From the NCBI GenBank assembly GCA_944385575.1, contig CALWXT010000003.1, positions 1-64,000 of the forward strand: 64,000 nt of DNA. The letters run 5' to 3'. Under the pieces are notes generated by a model that was not told the DNA's origin, ran no database searches, and saw only the letters and a program-made list of their open reading frames with translations. Shown piece after piece: positions 43,383-51,251 of this stretch (position 1 is the stretch's first letter; the number at the start of each line of letters is the position of its first letter). The position numbers and the translations under genes were made by a program. This DNA is from an uncultured Flavonifractor sp. (lineage in GTDB: Bacteria > Bacillota > Clostridia > Oscillospirales > Oscillospiraceae).

Positions 43383-43413
43383 TGATATAATAGCATTAAC
43401 ATAGCATTATGCT
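43383..43413 (+). promoter_or_regulatory. Extended -10 promoter and repeats before the DauR-type gene
   Basis: TGA-TATAAT (43383-43391) is an extended -10 without a clear -35. Just downstream, TAGCATTA occurs twice (43391-43398 and 43402-43409), 11 bp apart, and AGCAT-T-ATGCT (43403-43413) is a palindrome. One-turn spacing at the transcription start suggests an autoregulatory site. Confidence 0.5.
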
Positions 43414-43517
43414 CTGTTTTTTGTTTCTCAGGCGAAGGTTTTAGGCCAAATACTTTATTTTAATTTCGGTCTTGAACCAACCGTCCTATCAGATTGTTCT
43501 ACAATGGGGAGTACATG

Positions 43518-44267
43518 ATGAATACAATCTACGATAATTGGTCTATGTGGCAAAAGCTGCTTACCATGCTGCAGCATCAGTTTGGAAATCGTTCAGAGTT
43601 CATCCTGCATGATCTGACGAAAGATTACAATCATACCATCGTAGATATCCGCAACGGGCACATTACCAATCGTAAGATCGGAGACTGCGGCTCCAATCTA
43701 GGGCTGGAGGTGCTGCGCGGAAGTGTGAAGGACGGAGATCGCTACAACTATATCGTCAATACCAGAGACGGTAAACTGCTCCGCTCCTCTACCATGTATA
43801 TCTATGACGATAACGGGGCTGTGATCGGAACCCTGTGCATCAACACAGACATTACCGAGACAGTTCACTTTGAGGAGTATCTGCGGCAGTACAACCAGTA
43901 CAGTACATCTGTCCCCACCCCTGCCGAGCCTGCCGATCCTGTGCGCAGTACTACACCTGCAACCGCCCCCGCACAGACGGAGCCGGAGTTCTTTGCAACC
44001 AATGTGACGGAACTGTTGGACTATTTCATTGCGGAGGCTACCAAATTGATCGGCAAGCCGGTGGAGCAGATGCAGCGGGAGGACAAGATCGAATTTGTCC
44101 GGTATCTGGACAGTAAGGGCGCGTTCCTTATTACCCACTCTGCGGAAAAGGTTTATGAATACCTGAACATTTCCCGCTTTACCCTCTATAATTATCTGGA
44201 TCTGGTACGTAAAGACGGCGACAAAGCCGGCGACAACGGCAAATCGTCCGCTTCCAAGGGTTCCTGA
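43518..44267 (+). CDS. YheO/DauR-type PAS-HTH transcriptional regulator
   Basis: A 249-aa regulator. The N-terminal YheO-like PAS domain includes FILHDLTKDYNHTIVDIRNGHI and NYIVNTRDGKLLRSSTMYIYDDNG, the first quoted short of its ends. A Pro/Thr-rich linker (about 133-165) leads to a C-terminal helix-turn-helix (FVRYLDSKGAFLI, AEKVYEYLNISRFTLYNYL). E. coli DauR of this family represses D-arginine catabolism genes. Here it is most likely the local regulator of the island. The ATG at 43518, 6 nt after GGGGAG, is chosen; 43515 is possible. Confidence 0.86.
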   Translation: MNTIYDNWSMWQKLLTMLQHQFGNRSEFILHDLTKDYNHTIVDIRNGHITNRKIGDCGSNLGLEVLRGSVKDGDRYNYIVNTRDGKLLRSSTMYIYDDNGAVIGTLCINTDITETVHFEEYLRQYNQYSTSVPTPAEPADPVRSTTPATAPAQTEPEFFATNVTELLDYFIAEATKLIGKPVEQMQREDKIEFVRYLDSKGAFLITHSAEKVYEYLNISRFTLYNYLDLVRKDGDKAGDNGKSSASKGS

Positions 44268-44273
44268 ACCAAA

Positions 44274-44317
44274 TAAAAAAGCGGTCCGTTCCCATTTCAG
44301 GGAACGGACCGCTTTTT
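44274..44317. terminator. Bidirectional terminator between the regulator and coaX
   Basis: AAAAAAGCGGTCCGTTCCC, a 6-nt loop and its full complement, ending in a T-run. It closes the right border of the catabolic island and abuts the coaX stop codon. Confidence 0.94.
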
Positions 44318-45094
44318 TCATTTCTTCTTTTCCCGATAATAGATGATGCGCAGACCGTCCAGAACCAGCTGGGGGTCTACTACGTCAATCAGATCGGTAT
44401 TATCAGCCACCATGCGGGCCAAACCGCCGGTAGCGATTACCTTGACCTCTCCCCCGCCCATTTCGGCCTTGGCCTGACGGATCAGATACTCCATGGCGCC
44501 AATATAGCCCATGACCGCCCCCGCCTGAATCTGGCCCACTGCGGTGGTGCTCAACACAGTATCCGGCTTCACCAGTTCCACCCGGGGCAGCAGGGCGGTT
44601 TTCTGGAACAGACCGTCAATGGACACCCGGACGCCGGCGGTGATGCAGCCGCCCAGATACACCCCGTCGGCGCTCACCGCATCCAGAGTAGTGGCGGTTC
44701 CAAAGTCCAGCACGATCAGAGGCGCGCCGTATTTCTCAATGGCAGCGATATCAGCCACCGCCCGGTCAGGGCCCAGCCGTTCGTCGCTGTCGCAGGGAAT
44801 GTAAGGCAGCCTGGGGTCCAGATCCTCGTCGATAACCAGCGGCACCTTGCCCAGGTACTTTCTGACCGCATTGGACAGCGTGTGCATGACCTGTGGGACG
44901 ACCGAGCCGATAACCACATCCTCCACCTGATCCAGCGCCACGCCGAACCGCTGGAAATACTGGCACATCAGCAGCCCGACCTCGTCAGACGTGCGGTTTG
45001 CGTCAGTCATCAGGCGGAAGCTGCCCTTCAGCTCCGCACCCTCAAAGATCCCCAGCACCATATTGGTATTGCCTACATCAATCACCAGCAGCAT
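44318..45094 (-). CDS. coaX: Type III pantothenate kinase
   Basis: A 258-aa ASKHA-fold kinase for the first step of CoA synthesis. LLVIDVGNTNMVLGIF (2-17) is the phosphate loop, LGPDRAVADIAA and VLDFGTATTLDAVS hold the catalytic Asp and substrate site, and GGCITAGVRVS is conserved. The length is normal. A phosphoesterase gene lies 15 nt upstream on the same strand. Confidence 0.95.
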   Translation of the reverse strand: MLLVIDVGNTNMVLGIFEGAELKGSFRLMTDANRTSDEVGLLMCQYFQRFGVALDQVEDVVIGSVVPQVMHTLSNAVRKYLGKVPLVIDEDLDPRLPYIPCDSDERLGPDRAVADIAAIEKYGAPLIVLDFGTATTLDAVSADGVYLGGCITAGVRVSIDGLFQKTALLPRVELVKPDTVLSTTAVGQIQAGAVMGYIGAMEYLIRQAKAEMGGGEVKVIATGGLARMVADNTDLIDVVDPQLVLDGLRIIYYREKKK

Positions 45095-45109
45095 GGTTCA
45101 TCCTCCCCC

Positions 45110-45577
45110 TCAAAACTCACTGATATAACATACCGCGCCGCCCTCATCCAAAATAGCCACGGCATAGGTCGGCCGGGCCAGGCTGCCAATACTGCCCGGA
45201 TTGACCACCCACATCCCCTGTTGGAATTCACAGAGGGGCTCATGAGTATGTCCAAAGCACAGCAGGCCGGCGCCCGCGGCCCGGGCAGCCCGGATGGCAG
45301 CCCATGCCCCCATCTTCACCTGATAAATGTGCCCGTGGGTCATCAACAGCTTACAGCCTTCCAACGTAAAGATCCGCTCCTCCGGCAGATCCGGCCGGCG
45401 TCCGTCACAGTTTCCCGGTACAAAGGCAATCGGGATGTCCGAAAATTTTTCCTGAAGGGCCTGGGCATCCCGCACCAGATCTCCCAGGTGGAGGATGTGG
45501 TCAGGGCGCTCCAAACGCACCACATCCTCCATATTGGCTACATTCCCATGAGAATCGGAAAAAATCAGCAGCTTCAT
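45110..45577 (-). CDS. YfcE/MJ0936-type metallophosphoesterase
   Basis: A 155-aa calcineurin-like phosphodiesterase. IFSDSHGN (DxH), LHLGDLV (GD), PGNCDGR (GNxD), MTHGH and FGHTH carry the full set of metal ligands. Bacterial YfcE relatives cleave simple phosphodiesters; the natural substrate is uncertain. The ATG at 45577 follows AGGTGA; a longer frame to 45622 is not used. Confidence 0.9.
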   Translation of the reverse strand: MKLLIFSDSHGNVANMEDVVRLERPDHILHLGDLVRDAQALQEKFSDIPIAFVPGNCDGRRPDLPEERIFTLEGCKLLMTHGHIYQVKMGAWAAIRAARAAGAGLLCFGHTHEPLCEFQQGMWVVNPGSIGSLARPTYAVAILDEGGAVCYISEF

Positions 45578-45650
45578 GCGATCACCTTTCAGCCAAAGCA
45601 CATATAATGGCCTGAGACCCACTATAAATAATTGAGATGGAGCTGATGGT

Positions 45651-45923
45651 ATGAATGTCCCTCAGTCTAATTTGGACGAACTGATGAAGGACCCCAAAGC
45701 CGCCTCCCTGCTGAAGAACAAGGCGCTGATGCAGTCCATTCTAAATGCGCCCGATACCCAGCGGCTGATGCAGCTTCTGGACCAGAAAGCCGGCGCAGAC
45801 CTGAAGCGGGCCGCCGCCGGAAACACACAAGCTCTGAGCGGCCTGGTCCGGCAGGTCATGGGGAGCGAGGAAGGCGCCCGCCTGATCCAGCAGCTCGGTC
45901 AAAAGATCAATCAGGAAAAATAA
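45651..45923 (+). CDS. Small helical protein, first of a three-gene unit
   Basis: A 90-aa soluble protein, mostly predicted helical, with a repeated style of short amphipathic helices (LDELMKDPKAASLLKN, MQSILNAPDTQRLMQLLDQ, MGSEEGARLIQQLGQKI). I do not recognise a family with certainty. A ribosome-binding site GATGGAG lies before the ATG, and TATAAT at 45603-45608 may be the -10. It is followed by two more small genes with a 24-nt gap and an 8-bp overlap. Confidence 0.72.
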   Translation: MNVPQSNLDELMKDPKAASLLKNKALMQSILNAPDTQRLMQLLDQKAGADLKRAAAGNTQALSGLVRQVMGSEEGARLIQQLGQKINQEK

Positions 45924-45947
45924 GCACAGCTGTCAGGGGGTGAACGC

Positions 45948-46343
45948 ATGGCAGAGCTGGAAGAAAAACTGAACGCCATACTCAGCGACCCCCAGGCCAT
46001 GGGACAGATCCTCTCCGCGGCAAAGGCGCTTTCGGGCGCCCAGGAGGAAGAAGGCGCCCCCTCCCCCGCGGACGATCCGTCCGATGAGGGGGCCGCCGAC
46101 CCTCTTTCTGCGCTGAACCAACTGGACCCCAGACTGATCCAGATGGGCATGCGGCTGCTCTCAGAATATACCGCCGGCGACGACCGAAAAACCGCCCTGT
46201 TGGACGCCCTCAAACCCTTTCTCAGACCGGAGCGGCAGGCAAAAGTGGATCAGGCCGTCCGGATCGCCAGACTGGCCAAAGTGATCCGCACGGCCTTCCG
46301 GATTTTCCAGGAACGCGGAAAGGAGGAGTCGGAAGATGTATAA
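45948..46343 (+). CDS. Small acidic/helical protein, second of the three-gene unit
   Basis: A 131-aa protein with an N-terminal helix (LEEKLNAILSDPQAMGQIL) resembling the first gene's DPKAASLLKN style, an acidic Pro/Glu/Asp-rich linker (about 33-52), and a basic C-terminal part (QAKVDQAVRIARLAKVIRT). AGGGGGTGAA precedes the ATG. No family assigned. The end overlaps the next gene by 8 bases. Confidence 0.72.
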   Translation: MAELEEKLNAILSDPQAMGQILSAAKALSGAQEEEGAPSPADDPSDEGAADPLSALNQLDPRLIQMGMRLLSEYTAGDDRKTALLDALKPFLRPERQAKVDQAVRIARLAKVIRTAFRIFQERGKEESEDV

Positions 46344-46623
46344 CCGCTACATACCCAACGGCACCGCCTACACCCGCATCACAGAGCCCGACCCTCCGCC
46401 GTCCGCTTCGCCCCGTCGCAAAGAAGGCAAGGCGGAGAAAAAGGAAACCCCGGGGAGCGGCCTGCTCTCCAGCCTGCTCAAATCCCTCAAGCTGGAGGAA
46501 TTGGACAGCGGCGACGTGCTGCTGCTGTTGATCCTCCTGCTGCTGTTTCTGGATGGCGAGGACAATATGGAACTGCTGATCGCCCTGGGGCTCATTCTGA
46601 TTCTGGGTCTGGGGCGGGACTGA
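46336..46623 (+). CDS. Small membrane protein, third of the three-gene unit
   Basis: A 95-aa protein with an N-terminal Pro/Lys-rich region beginning MYNRYIPNGTAYTRI, a charged segment (RRKEGKAEKKE) and two closely spaced hydrophobic stretches at the C-terminus (VLLLLILLLLFL and LLIALGLILILGLG). The MYxRYIPN start is a feature I associate loosely with sporulation-related small proteins in Clostridia, but I cannot name it. It converges tail to tail with the next gene. Confidence 0.7.
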   Translation: MYNRYIPNGTAYTRITEPDPPPSASPRRKEGKAEKKETPGSGLLSSLLKSLKLEELDSGDVLLLLILLLLFLDGEDNMELLIALGLILILGLGRD

Positions 46624-46624
46624 A

Positions 46625-47380
46625 CTACTGCGTAACCGTATGCAATACCGTCCCGTCTGGCAGGGTAAACGAGCTGTCTGACGGCGCTGGCCGTTCCAGC
46701 GCGCTGGCCGTCATCCGATAGACTACCTGACCGTCCTTGAGCTGCTCCGCCCGGACCAAAAGCCCGCTGTCATCGTCCACCCAATAGCGCGCAACATGCC
46801 CGGAGTCATCCTCCGCCGTCTCCACATAAATGCAGCCCAGGCCGTCCAGAGCCTGATATTCAGCCGCCGCGATGGAATCGGGGTCCAGTCCCAAAACCGT
46901 CTCATAGCTGGGGATGCGTTGGCCTTCCAGGTCCGCCGACGCATTGTCAGAGGGACTGTTCAGCACATCCTGACTGTTATCGTACCAGATCCAGACCTGC
47001 CCATCACCCACAATGGAGTGGCGGACCGTCCCTCCCGGCCAGGTGGCATCAGTCCGGGTCCAGCCGCTATCCACCCAAACTCGCGCCTGAGTGGTACCCT
47101 GCTCGTTCTCTCCCCAGATATCCTGGATAGTCACTGTTCTGCCGTAGCTCTCCGGGCGCTTCAAGGTCTCGATCACGCTCTGTACCGTCTGCGGCGTTAC
47201 CTCTACACGGACCAGTCCCCCGTTTTCCTCCCCGCCGGGCGATGAGGACGGCCCCGGTGTGGGCAGTACGATCTTGGCCGTATCAGGCGCAAAAATGCCC
47301 AGTCCAAAGCTGGAGAGAATGGCCACCGCGATGATCACGGCGATGAGGGTCACCACGATATTCCGCTTACGCCGTTCCAT
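46625..47380 (-). CDS. Membrane-anchored extracytoplasmic protein of unknown function
   Basis: A 251-aa protein with one N-terminal membrane segment (NIVVTLIAVIIAVAILSSFG), a Pro/Ser/Gly linker and a beta-rich extracytoplasmic domain (TVTIQDIWGENEQGTTQARVW, GDGQVWIWYDNSQDVL, RYWVDDDSGLLVRAEQL). The strand pattern recalls LolA/RseB-like lipoprotein-binding folds, which is a weak resemblance only. It follows tagO by 50 nt on the same strand. Confidence 0.72.
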   Translation of the reverse strand: MERRKRNIVVTLIAVIIAVAILSSFGLGIFAPDTAKIVLPTPGPSSSPGGEENGGLVRVEVTPQTVQSVIETLKRPESYGRTVTIQDIWGENEQGTTQARVWVDSGWTRTDATWPGGTVRHSIVGDGQVWIWYDNSQDVLNSPSDNASADLEGQRIPSYETVLGLDPDSIAAAEYQALDGLGCIYVETAEDDSGHVARYWVDDDSGLLVRAEQLKDGQVVYRMTASALERPAPSDSSFTLPDGTVLHTVTQ

Positions 47381-47430
47381 CCCGTGTTCCCCCTCTCCGT
47401 CCGGTCATTTCACTCCGGCGCCCGTGGGAT

Positions 47431-48531
47431 TCATTTCTTCTCCTCTCCCCGCCCGCCGGAGCGCTCATCTCTCTCCTGTTCCTTCCGATTGTTGCTCAGG
47501 AAAATATGGCCTGCAATGGCACCGGCAAAGCACAGAGCCATCAGCAGCAGCATGGCCTTTACCGGACCGCTGGTAGTGAGCACCACAGCGGACAAGCCCA
47601 GGATGGCACTGATCATATACAGCACCGCCACTGCCTGCTTCTGATTCAGGCCCATGTCGATAAGACGATGGTGTACATGGCTCCGGTCCGCGTGCATGGG
47701 GCTCTGGCCATGGGCAATACGGCGGATAAAGGCAAAGCAGGTATCAAAAATGGGCAGGCCCAGCATCAGGAAGGGCACCGCGAAGGAAATAATGGTATAC
47801 AGCTTGAACAGGCCCTGGATGGACACTACCGCCAGGATAAAGCCCAGGAAGGTAGAACCGGTGTCCCCCATAAAGATCTTGGCCGGATTCATGTTATAGG
47901 GCAGAAAGCCCAGGCAGCCGCCGGTGAGGGCCGCCATCAGGATGGCCACCGGCCCGTCACTGATGGCCAGGGAGATAACCAGCAGGGTCATGGAACTGAT
48001 GGCGGACACGCCGCAGGCCAGGCCGTCCAGGCCGTCGATCAGGTTCACCGCGTTGGTAATAGCCACGATCCACAGCACGGTAAAGGGAATGGCCAGAATG
48101 CCCAGATCCCAGTACAGATTCTGAGAGAATACATTGGGGTTGGACAAGGTGTCGATCACATTGCCGGACAGCACCGCCACCAGGGCAGCCACAATCTGCA
48201 CAATAAACTTAAACATAGCCTTCAGGCTATAAATATCGTCAAAAATCCCCAGGATCACAATGATGACCGCGCCCAGCAGCATACCGCGCATCTGGTCGGT
48301 CAGATCCAGAAAGACCAGCACGCTGAGCAGAAAGCCCAGGAAAATGGCCAGGCCGCCCATTCTGGGAATGGGGTGGTTGTGCATACGCCTGTTGTCCTTG
48401 GGCACATCTACTGCACCCATTCGGAACGCCAGGTTCCGGACCACCGGCGTAGTAATGAGAGCCACCACAAAAGCTACCACCAGCGCGGCGGCCACGATGC
48501 CGATGAGAGGAAGATTCAAATTCATCGCCAT
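47431..48531 (-). CDS. tagO: MraY/WecA/TagO-type undecaprenyl-phosphate sugar-1-phosphate transferase
   Basis: A 366-aa membrane enzyme with about ten hydrophobic segments. DVPKDNRRMHNHPIPRMGG, FDDIYSL, ITNAVNLIDGLDGLACG, AKIFMGDTGSTFLGF and the HADRSHVHHRL His-rich loop are the WecA/TagO hallmarks. The His-rich loop separates it from MraY. It would attach GlcNAc-1-P to undecaprenyl phosphate, starting teichoic-acid or polysaccharide synthesis. AAAGGAG lies before the ATG at 48531, overlapping the end of trpS closely. Confidence 0.92.
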   Translation of the reverse strand: MAMNLNLPLIGIVAAALVVAFVVALITTPVVRNLAFRMGAVDVPKDNRRMHNHPIPRMGGLAIFLGFLLSVLVFLDLTDQMRGMLLGAVIIVILGIFDDIYSLKAMFKFIVQIVAALVAVLSGNVIDTLSNPNVFSQNLYWDLGILAIPFTVLWIVAITNAVNLIDGLDGLACGVSAISSMTLLVISLAISDGPVAILMAALTGGCLGFLPYNMNPAKIFMGDTGSTFLGFILAVVSIQGLFKLYTIISFAVPFLMLGLPIFDTCFAFIRRIAHGQSPMHADRSHVHHRLIDMGLNQKQAVAVLYMISAILGLSAVVLTTSGPVKAMLLLMALCFAGAIAGHIFLSNNRKEQERDERSGGRGEEKK

Positions 48532-48551
48532 AGGAAAGATGCTCCTTTATG

Positions 48552-49553
48552 TCAACGGGCCAGGAAGCCCACCTTTTTGTATACCTTACGGAGGGTCTTC
48601 TCTGCCACGTAGGAGGCCTTCTCCGCGCCTGCGCGATACACGCTCTCCAGGTAAGCCTTGTCGGCCAGCAGACGCTGGGTCTCCTCCCGGATGGGCCGGA
48701 GCAGCTCCACCACACTCTCTCCCACCACAGGCTTGAAGGCACCGTAGCCCTTGCCCTCAAATTCCTGCTCGATCTCTTCATAGGTTTTGCCGGTAATGGC
48801 GGAGTAAATGTTCATCAGGTTGGACACGCCGGGCTTCTGCTCCCGGTCGAACCGGACGCACCGCTCGGTGTCGCTGTCGGTGATAGCCCGCTTGAACTTG
48901 CGCATGATGTCCTCCGGCTTCTCCATCAGGAACACGCAGCCCTCGGGGATGGACTTGCTCATCTTGGTGTCCGGCTGGTTCAGGCTCATCACCCGGGCGC
49001 CCGCCTTGGGGATGTATGGCTGAGGCACCTTGAACACCTCACCGTAGGCGTGGTTGAAGCGGTTAGCGATATCCCGGCAGATCTCCACGTGCTGCTTCTG
49101 ATCCTCCCCCACCGGCACAAAGTCAGGCTGGTAGAGCAGGATGTCAGCAGCCATCAGGCAGGGATAGGTGAACAGGCCGGCGTTGATGTTGTCGGCGTGC
49201 TTGGCGGACTTGTCCTTGAACTGCGTCATGCGGGAGAGCTCACCGAACATGGTGTAGCAGTCCAGCACCCAACCCAGCTCAGCGTGCTGATGGACATGGG
49301 ACTGAACGAAAATGGTGTTCTTCTCCGGGTCCAGGCCGCAGGCGATGTAGGTGGCGATCTGGGTCAGGGTGCGGCGGCGCAGCTCCGCCGGGTCCTGACG
49401 GACCGTAATGGTATGCAGATCGGCCATAAACCAATAGCAGTCAAACTGATTGGACAGCTCCGCCCAGTTCTTGATCGCTCCCAGATAATTGCCCAGGTGA
49501 AGATCACCGCTGGGCTGAATCCCGGACAGGAGGACCTTCTTCTCGTTTTCCAT
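48552..49553 (-). CDS. trpS: Tryptophanyl-tRNA synthetase
   Basis: A class I synthetase of 333 aa. SGIQPSGDLHLGNYLGAIK has the HIGH-type signature (HLGN), and TKMSKSIPEG is KMSKS. VGEDQKQHVEICRDIANRFN binds tryptophan/ATP. The ATG at 49553 is used rather than a GTG at 49565. No T-box is visible in the short upstream region shared with gltX, unlike tyrS. Confidence 0.96.
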   Translation of the reverse strand: MENEKKVLLSGIQPSGDLHLGNYLGAIKNWAELSNQFDCYWFMADLHTITVRQDPAELRRRTLTQIATYIACGLDPEKNTIFVQSHVHQHAELGWVLDCYTMFGELSRMTQFKDKSAKHADNINAGLFTYPCLMAADILLYQPDFVPVGEDQKQHVEICRDIANRFNHAYGEVFKVPQPYIPKAGARVMSLNQPDTKMSKSIPEGCVFLMEKPEDIMRKFKRAITDSDTERCVRFDREQKPGVSNLMNIYSAITGKTYEEIEQEFEGKGYGAFKPVVGESVVELLRPIREETQRLLADKAYLESVYRAGAEKASYVAEKTLRKVYKKVGFLAR

Positions 49554-49636
49554 AATAAAACACACCTCTTACGCGTGATTTTTGCTGTTCAGGCATAATG
49601 CCCCATATTGAGTTATCATATCACATCCAAATGCCC

Positions 49637-49665
49637 TTGACAATCCTAAGAAGAAAAAATAGAAT
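49637..49665 (+). promoter_or_regulatory. Sigma-A promoter of gltX
   Basis: TTGACA (49637-49642), a 17-bp spacer and TAGAAT (49660-49665). The gltX start codon is about 45 nt downstream. Confidence 0.85.
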
Positions 49666-49709
49666 AAGGTGACAAACATCGCAAATACTGCGAAAAAGGA
49701 GTTTTTCCA

Positions 49710-51194
49710 ATGGAACTGAACTGGTTTGAGGAGATGGAGGCCCGTATCCCCAAGGACGGCGTCCGCACCCGTTTTGCCCCTTCTCCCACAGGCTATATGC
49801 ACGTGGGCAATCTGCGCACCGCTCTGTATACCTGGCTCATCGCCCGGCATGCCGGCGGCAAATTTATCCTGCGCATTGAGGACACGGATCAGGGCCGTCT
49901 GGTGGAGGGCGCTACCGAAGTCATTTACAGCACCCTGCGTAAGTGCGGTCTGACCTGGGATGAGGGCCCCGACCTGGGCGGCCCGGTAGGCCCCTACATC
50001 CAGACCCAGCGGCGGGATCTCTACGGCAAGTACGCCCACCTGCTGGTGGAGAAGGGACATGCCTATTACTGCTTCTGCGAAAAGACCGAGTCCGAGGAGG
50101 ATTCCGGTGACTTTGACCGCGCGGCTGATCCCTGCCGTTTCCTGAGCCTGGAGGAGGCCAAGGCCCGGGTAGCCGCCGGTGAGCCTTATGTCATCCGGCA
50201 AAAGATCCCCGCTGAGGGCAGCACCACCTTCTCTGATGTTGTTTTCGGGGATATCACCGTGGAAAACAAGACGCTGGACGATCAGGTGCTCATCAAGCGG
50301 GACGGGCTGCCCACCTACAACTTCGCCAATGTCATCGACGACCATCTGATGGGCATTACTCACGTGGTGCGCGGCAGCGAGTACCTCTCCTCCGCCCCCA
50401 AGTACAACCTGCTGTATCAGGGCTTCGGCTGGGATGTGCCCGCCTATATCCACTGCTCCCCCGTCATGCGGGATCAGCACAACAAGATGAGCAAGCGTCA
50501 TGGCGACCCCTCCTATGAGGACCTGATCGCTATGGGCTACCTGTCTGAGGCGGTAGTGAACTATGTGACCCTGCTGGGCTGGTCTCCCCGCGGTGAGTAT
50601 GCCGAACGGGAGTTCTTCACCCTGGCCGAGCTGGCCGAGATCTTTGATATCGGCGGCATCTCCAAGTCTCCCGCCATCTTTGACATTGAAAAGCTGAAAT
50701 ACTTTAACGCCAACTATCTTCGCGCCCTCTCCCCCGAGGCCTTCTATGAAGGTGCGGAGCCCTATCTGAAGGAAGCTGTTAAGACCCCTGGCATTGACCT
50801 GAAGCTCATTGCCCCCCTGGTGCAGCCCCGCTGCGACACCTGGCTGGACATTGCCCCTCAGGTGGACTTCTTCGACGCTCTGCCGGAGTACTCCAACGAG
50901 CTTTACTGCCATAAGAAGATGAAGACCAACGAGGAGAACTCCAAAGAGGCGCTGGAGCAGGTCCTGCCGGTGCTGGAAGGCCTGAGCGACTGGACTTATG
51001 ACGCGATCCATGACGCACTCATCGGTCTGGCAGAAAAGCTGGAACTGAAAAACGGCCGTATCATGTGGCCGGTGCGCACCGCCCTTTCCGGCAAGGCGGT
51101 CACCCCCGGCGGCGCCGTGGAGCTGGCTCACATCCTGGGCAAGGATGAGACCCTCCGCCGCATCCATCTGGGCATCGACCAGCTGGCAAAATAA
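49710..51194 (+). CDS. gltX: Glutamyl-tRNA synthetase
   Basis: A class I synthetase of 494 aa. FAPSPTGYMHVGNLRTALY carries the HVGN (HIGH) signature, LRIEDTDQGR binds glutamate, and NKMSKRHGD is KMSKS-like. The C-terminal helical anticodon domain begins near residue 330. Whether it is discriminating or also charges tRNA-Gln cannot be read here. GGAG precedes the ATG, and transcription ends in a terminator that also overlaps the ypeB ribosome-binding site. Confidence 0.96.
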   Translation: MELNWFEEMEARIPKDGVRTRFAPSPTGYMHVGNLRTALYTWLIARHAGGKFILRIEDTDQGRLVEGATEVIYSTLRKCGLTWDEGPDLGGPVGPYIQTQRRDLYGKYAHLLVEKGHAYYCFCEKTESEEDSGDFDRAADPCRFLSLEEAKARVAAGEPYVIRQKIPAEGSTTFSDVVFGDITVENKTLDDQVLIKRDGLPTYNFANVIDDHLMGITHVVRGSEYLSSAPKYNLLYQGFGWDVPAYIHCSPVMRDQHNKMSKRHGDPSYEDLIAMGYLSEAVVNYVTLLGWSPRGEYAEREFFTLAELAEIFDIGGISKSPAIFDIEKLKYFNANYLRALSPEAFYEGAEPYLKEAVKTPGIDLKLIAPLVQPRCDTWLDIAPQVDFFDALPEYSNELYCHKKMKTNEENSKEALEQVLPVLEGLSDWTYDAIHDALIGLAEKLELKNGRIMWPVRTALSGKAVTPGGAVELAHILGKDETLRRIHLGIDQLAK

Positions 51195-51207
51195 GTGTGG
51201 CATACAA

Positions 51208-51250
51208 CGCCCCCTTTTACGCAACCTAGCGGTAAAAGGGGGCGTTTTTT
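51208..51250 (+). terminator. gltX terminator that embeds the ypeB ribosome-binding site
   Basis: CGCCCCCTTTTAC and GGTAAAAGGGGGCG form a 13-bp stem with TTTTTT after it. The right arm contains AGGGGG (51237-51242), placed 9 nt before the ypeB ATG. Confidence 0.9.
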
Positions 51251-51251
51251 C

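Noticed and set aside
47506..48612. A Gln/His-rich 368-codon plus-strand frame opposite tagO
   Set aside because: The Gln/His richness comes from reading Leu/Val codons of a membrane protein in reverse; tagO motifs on the minus strand are complete.
49566..49709. A T-box or other leader for trpS or gltX
   Set aside because: The shared spacer is only about 150 bp, has no T-box core and no attenuator; only the gltX promoter is convincing.
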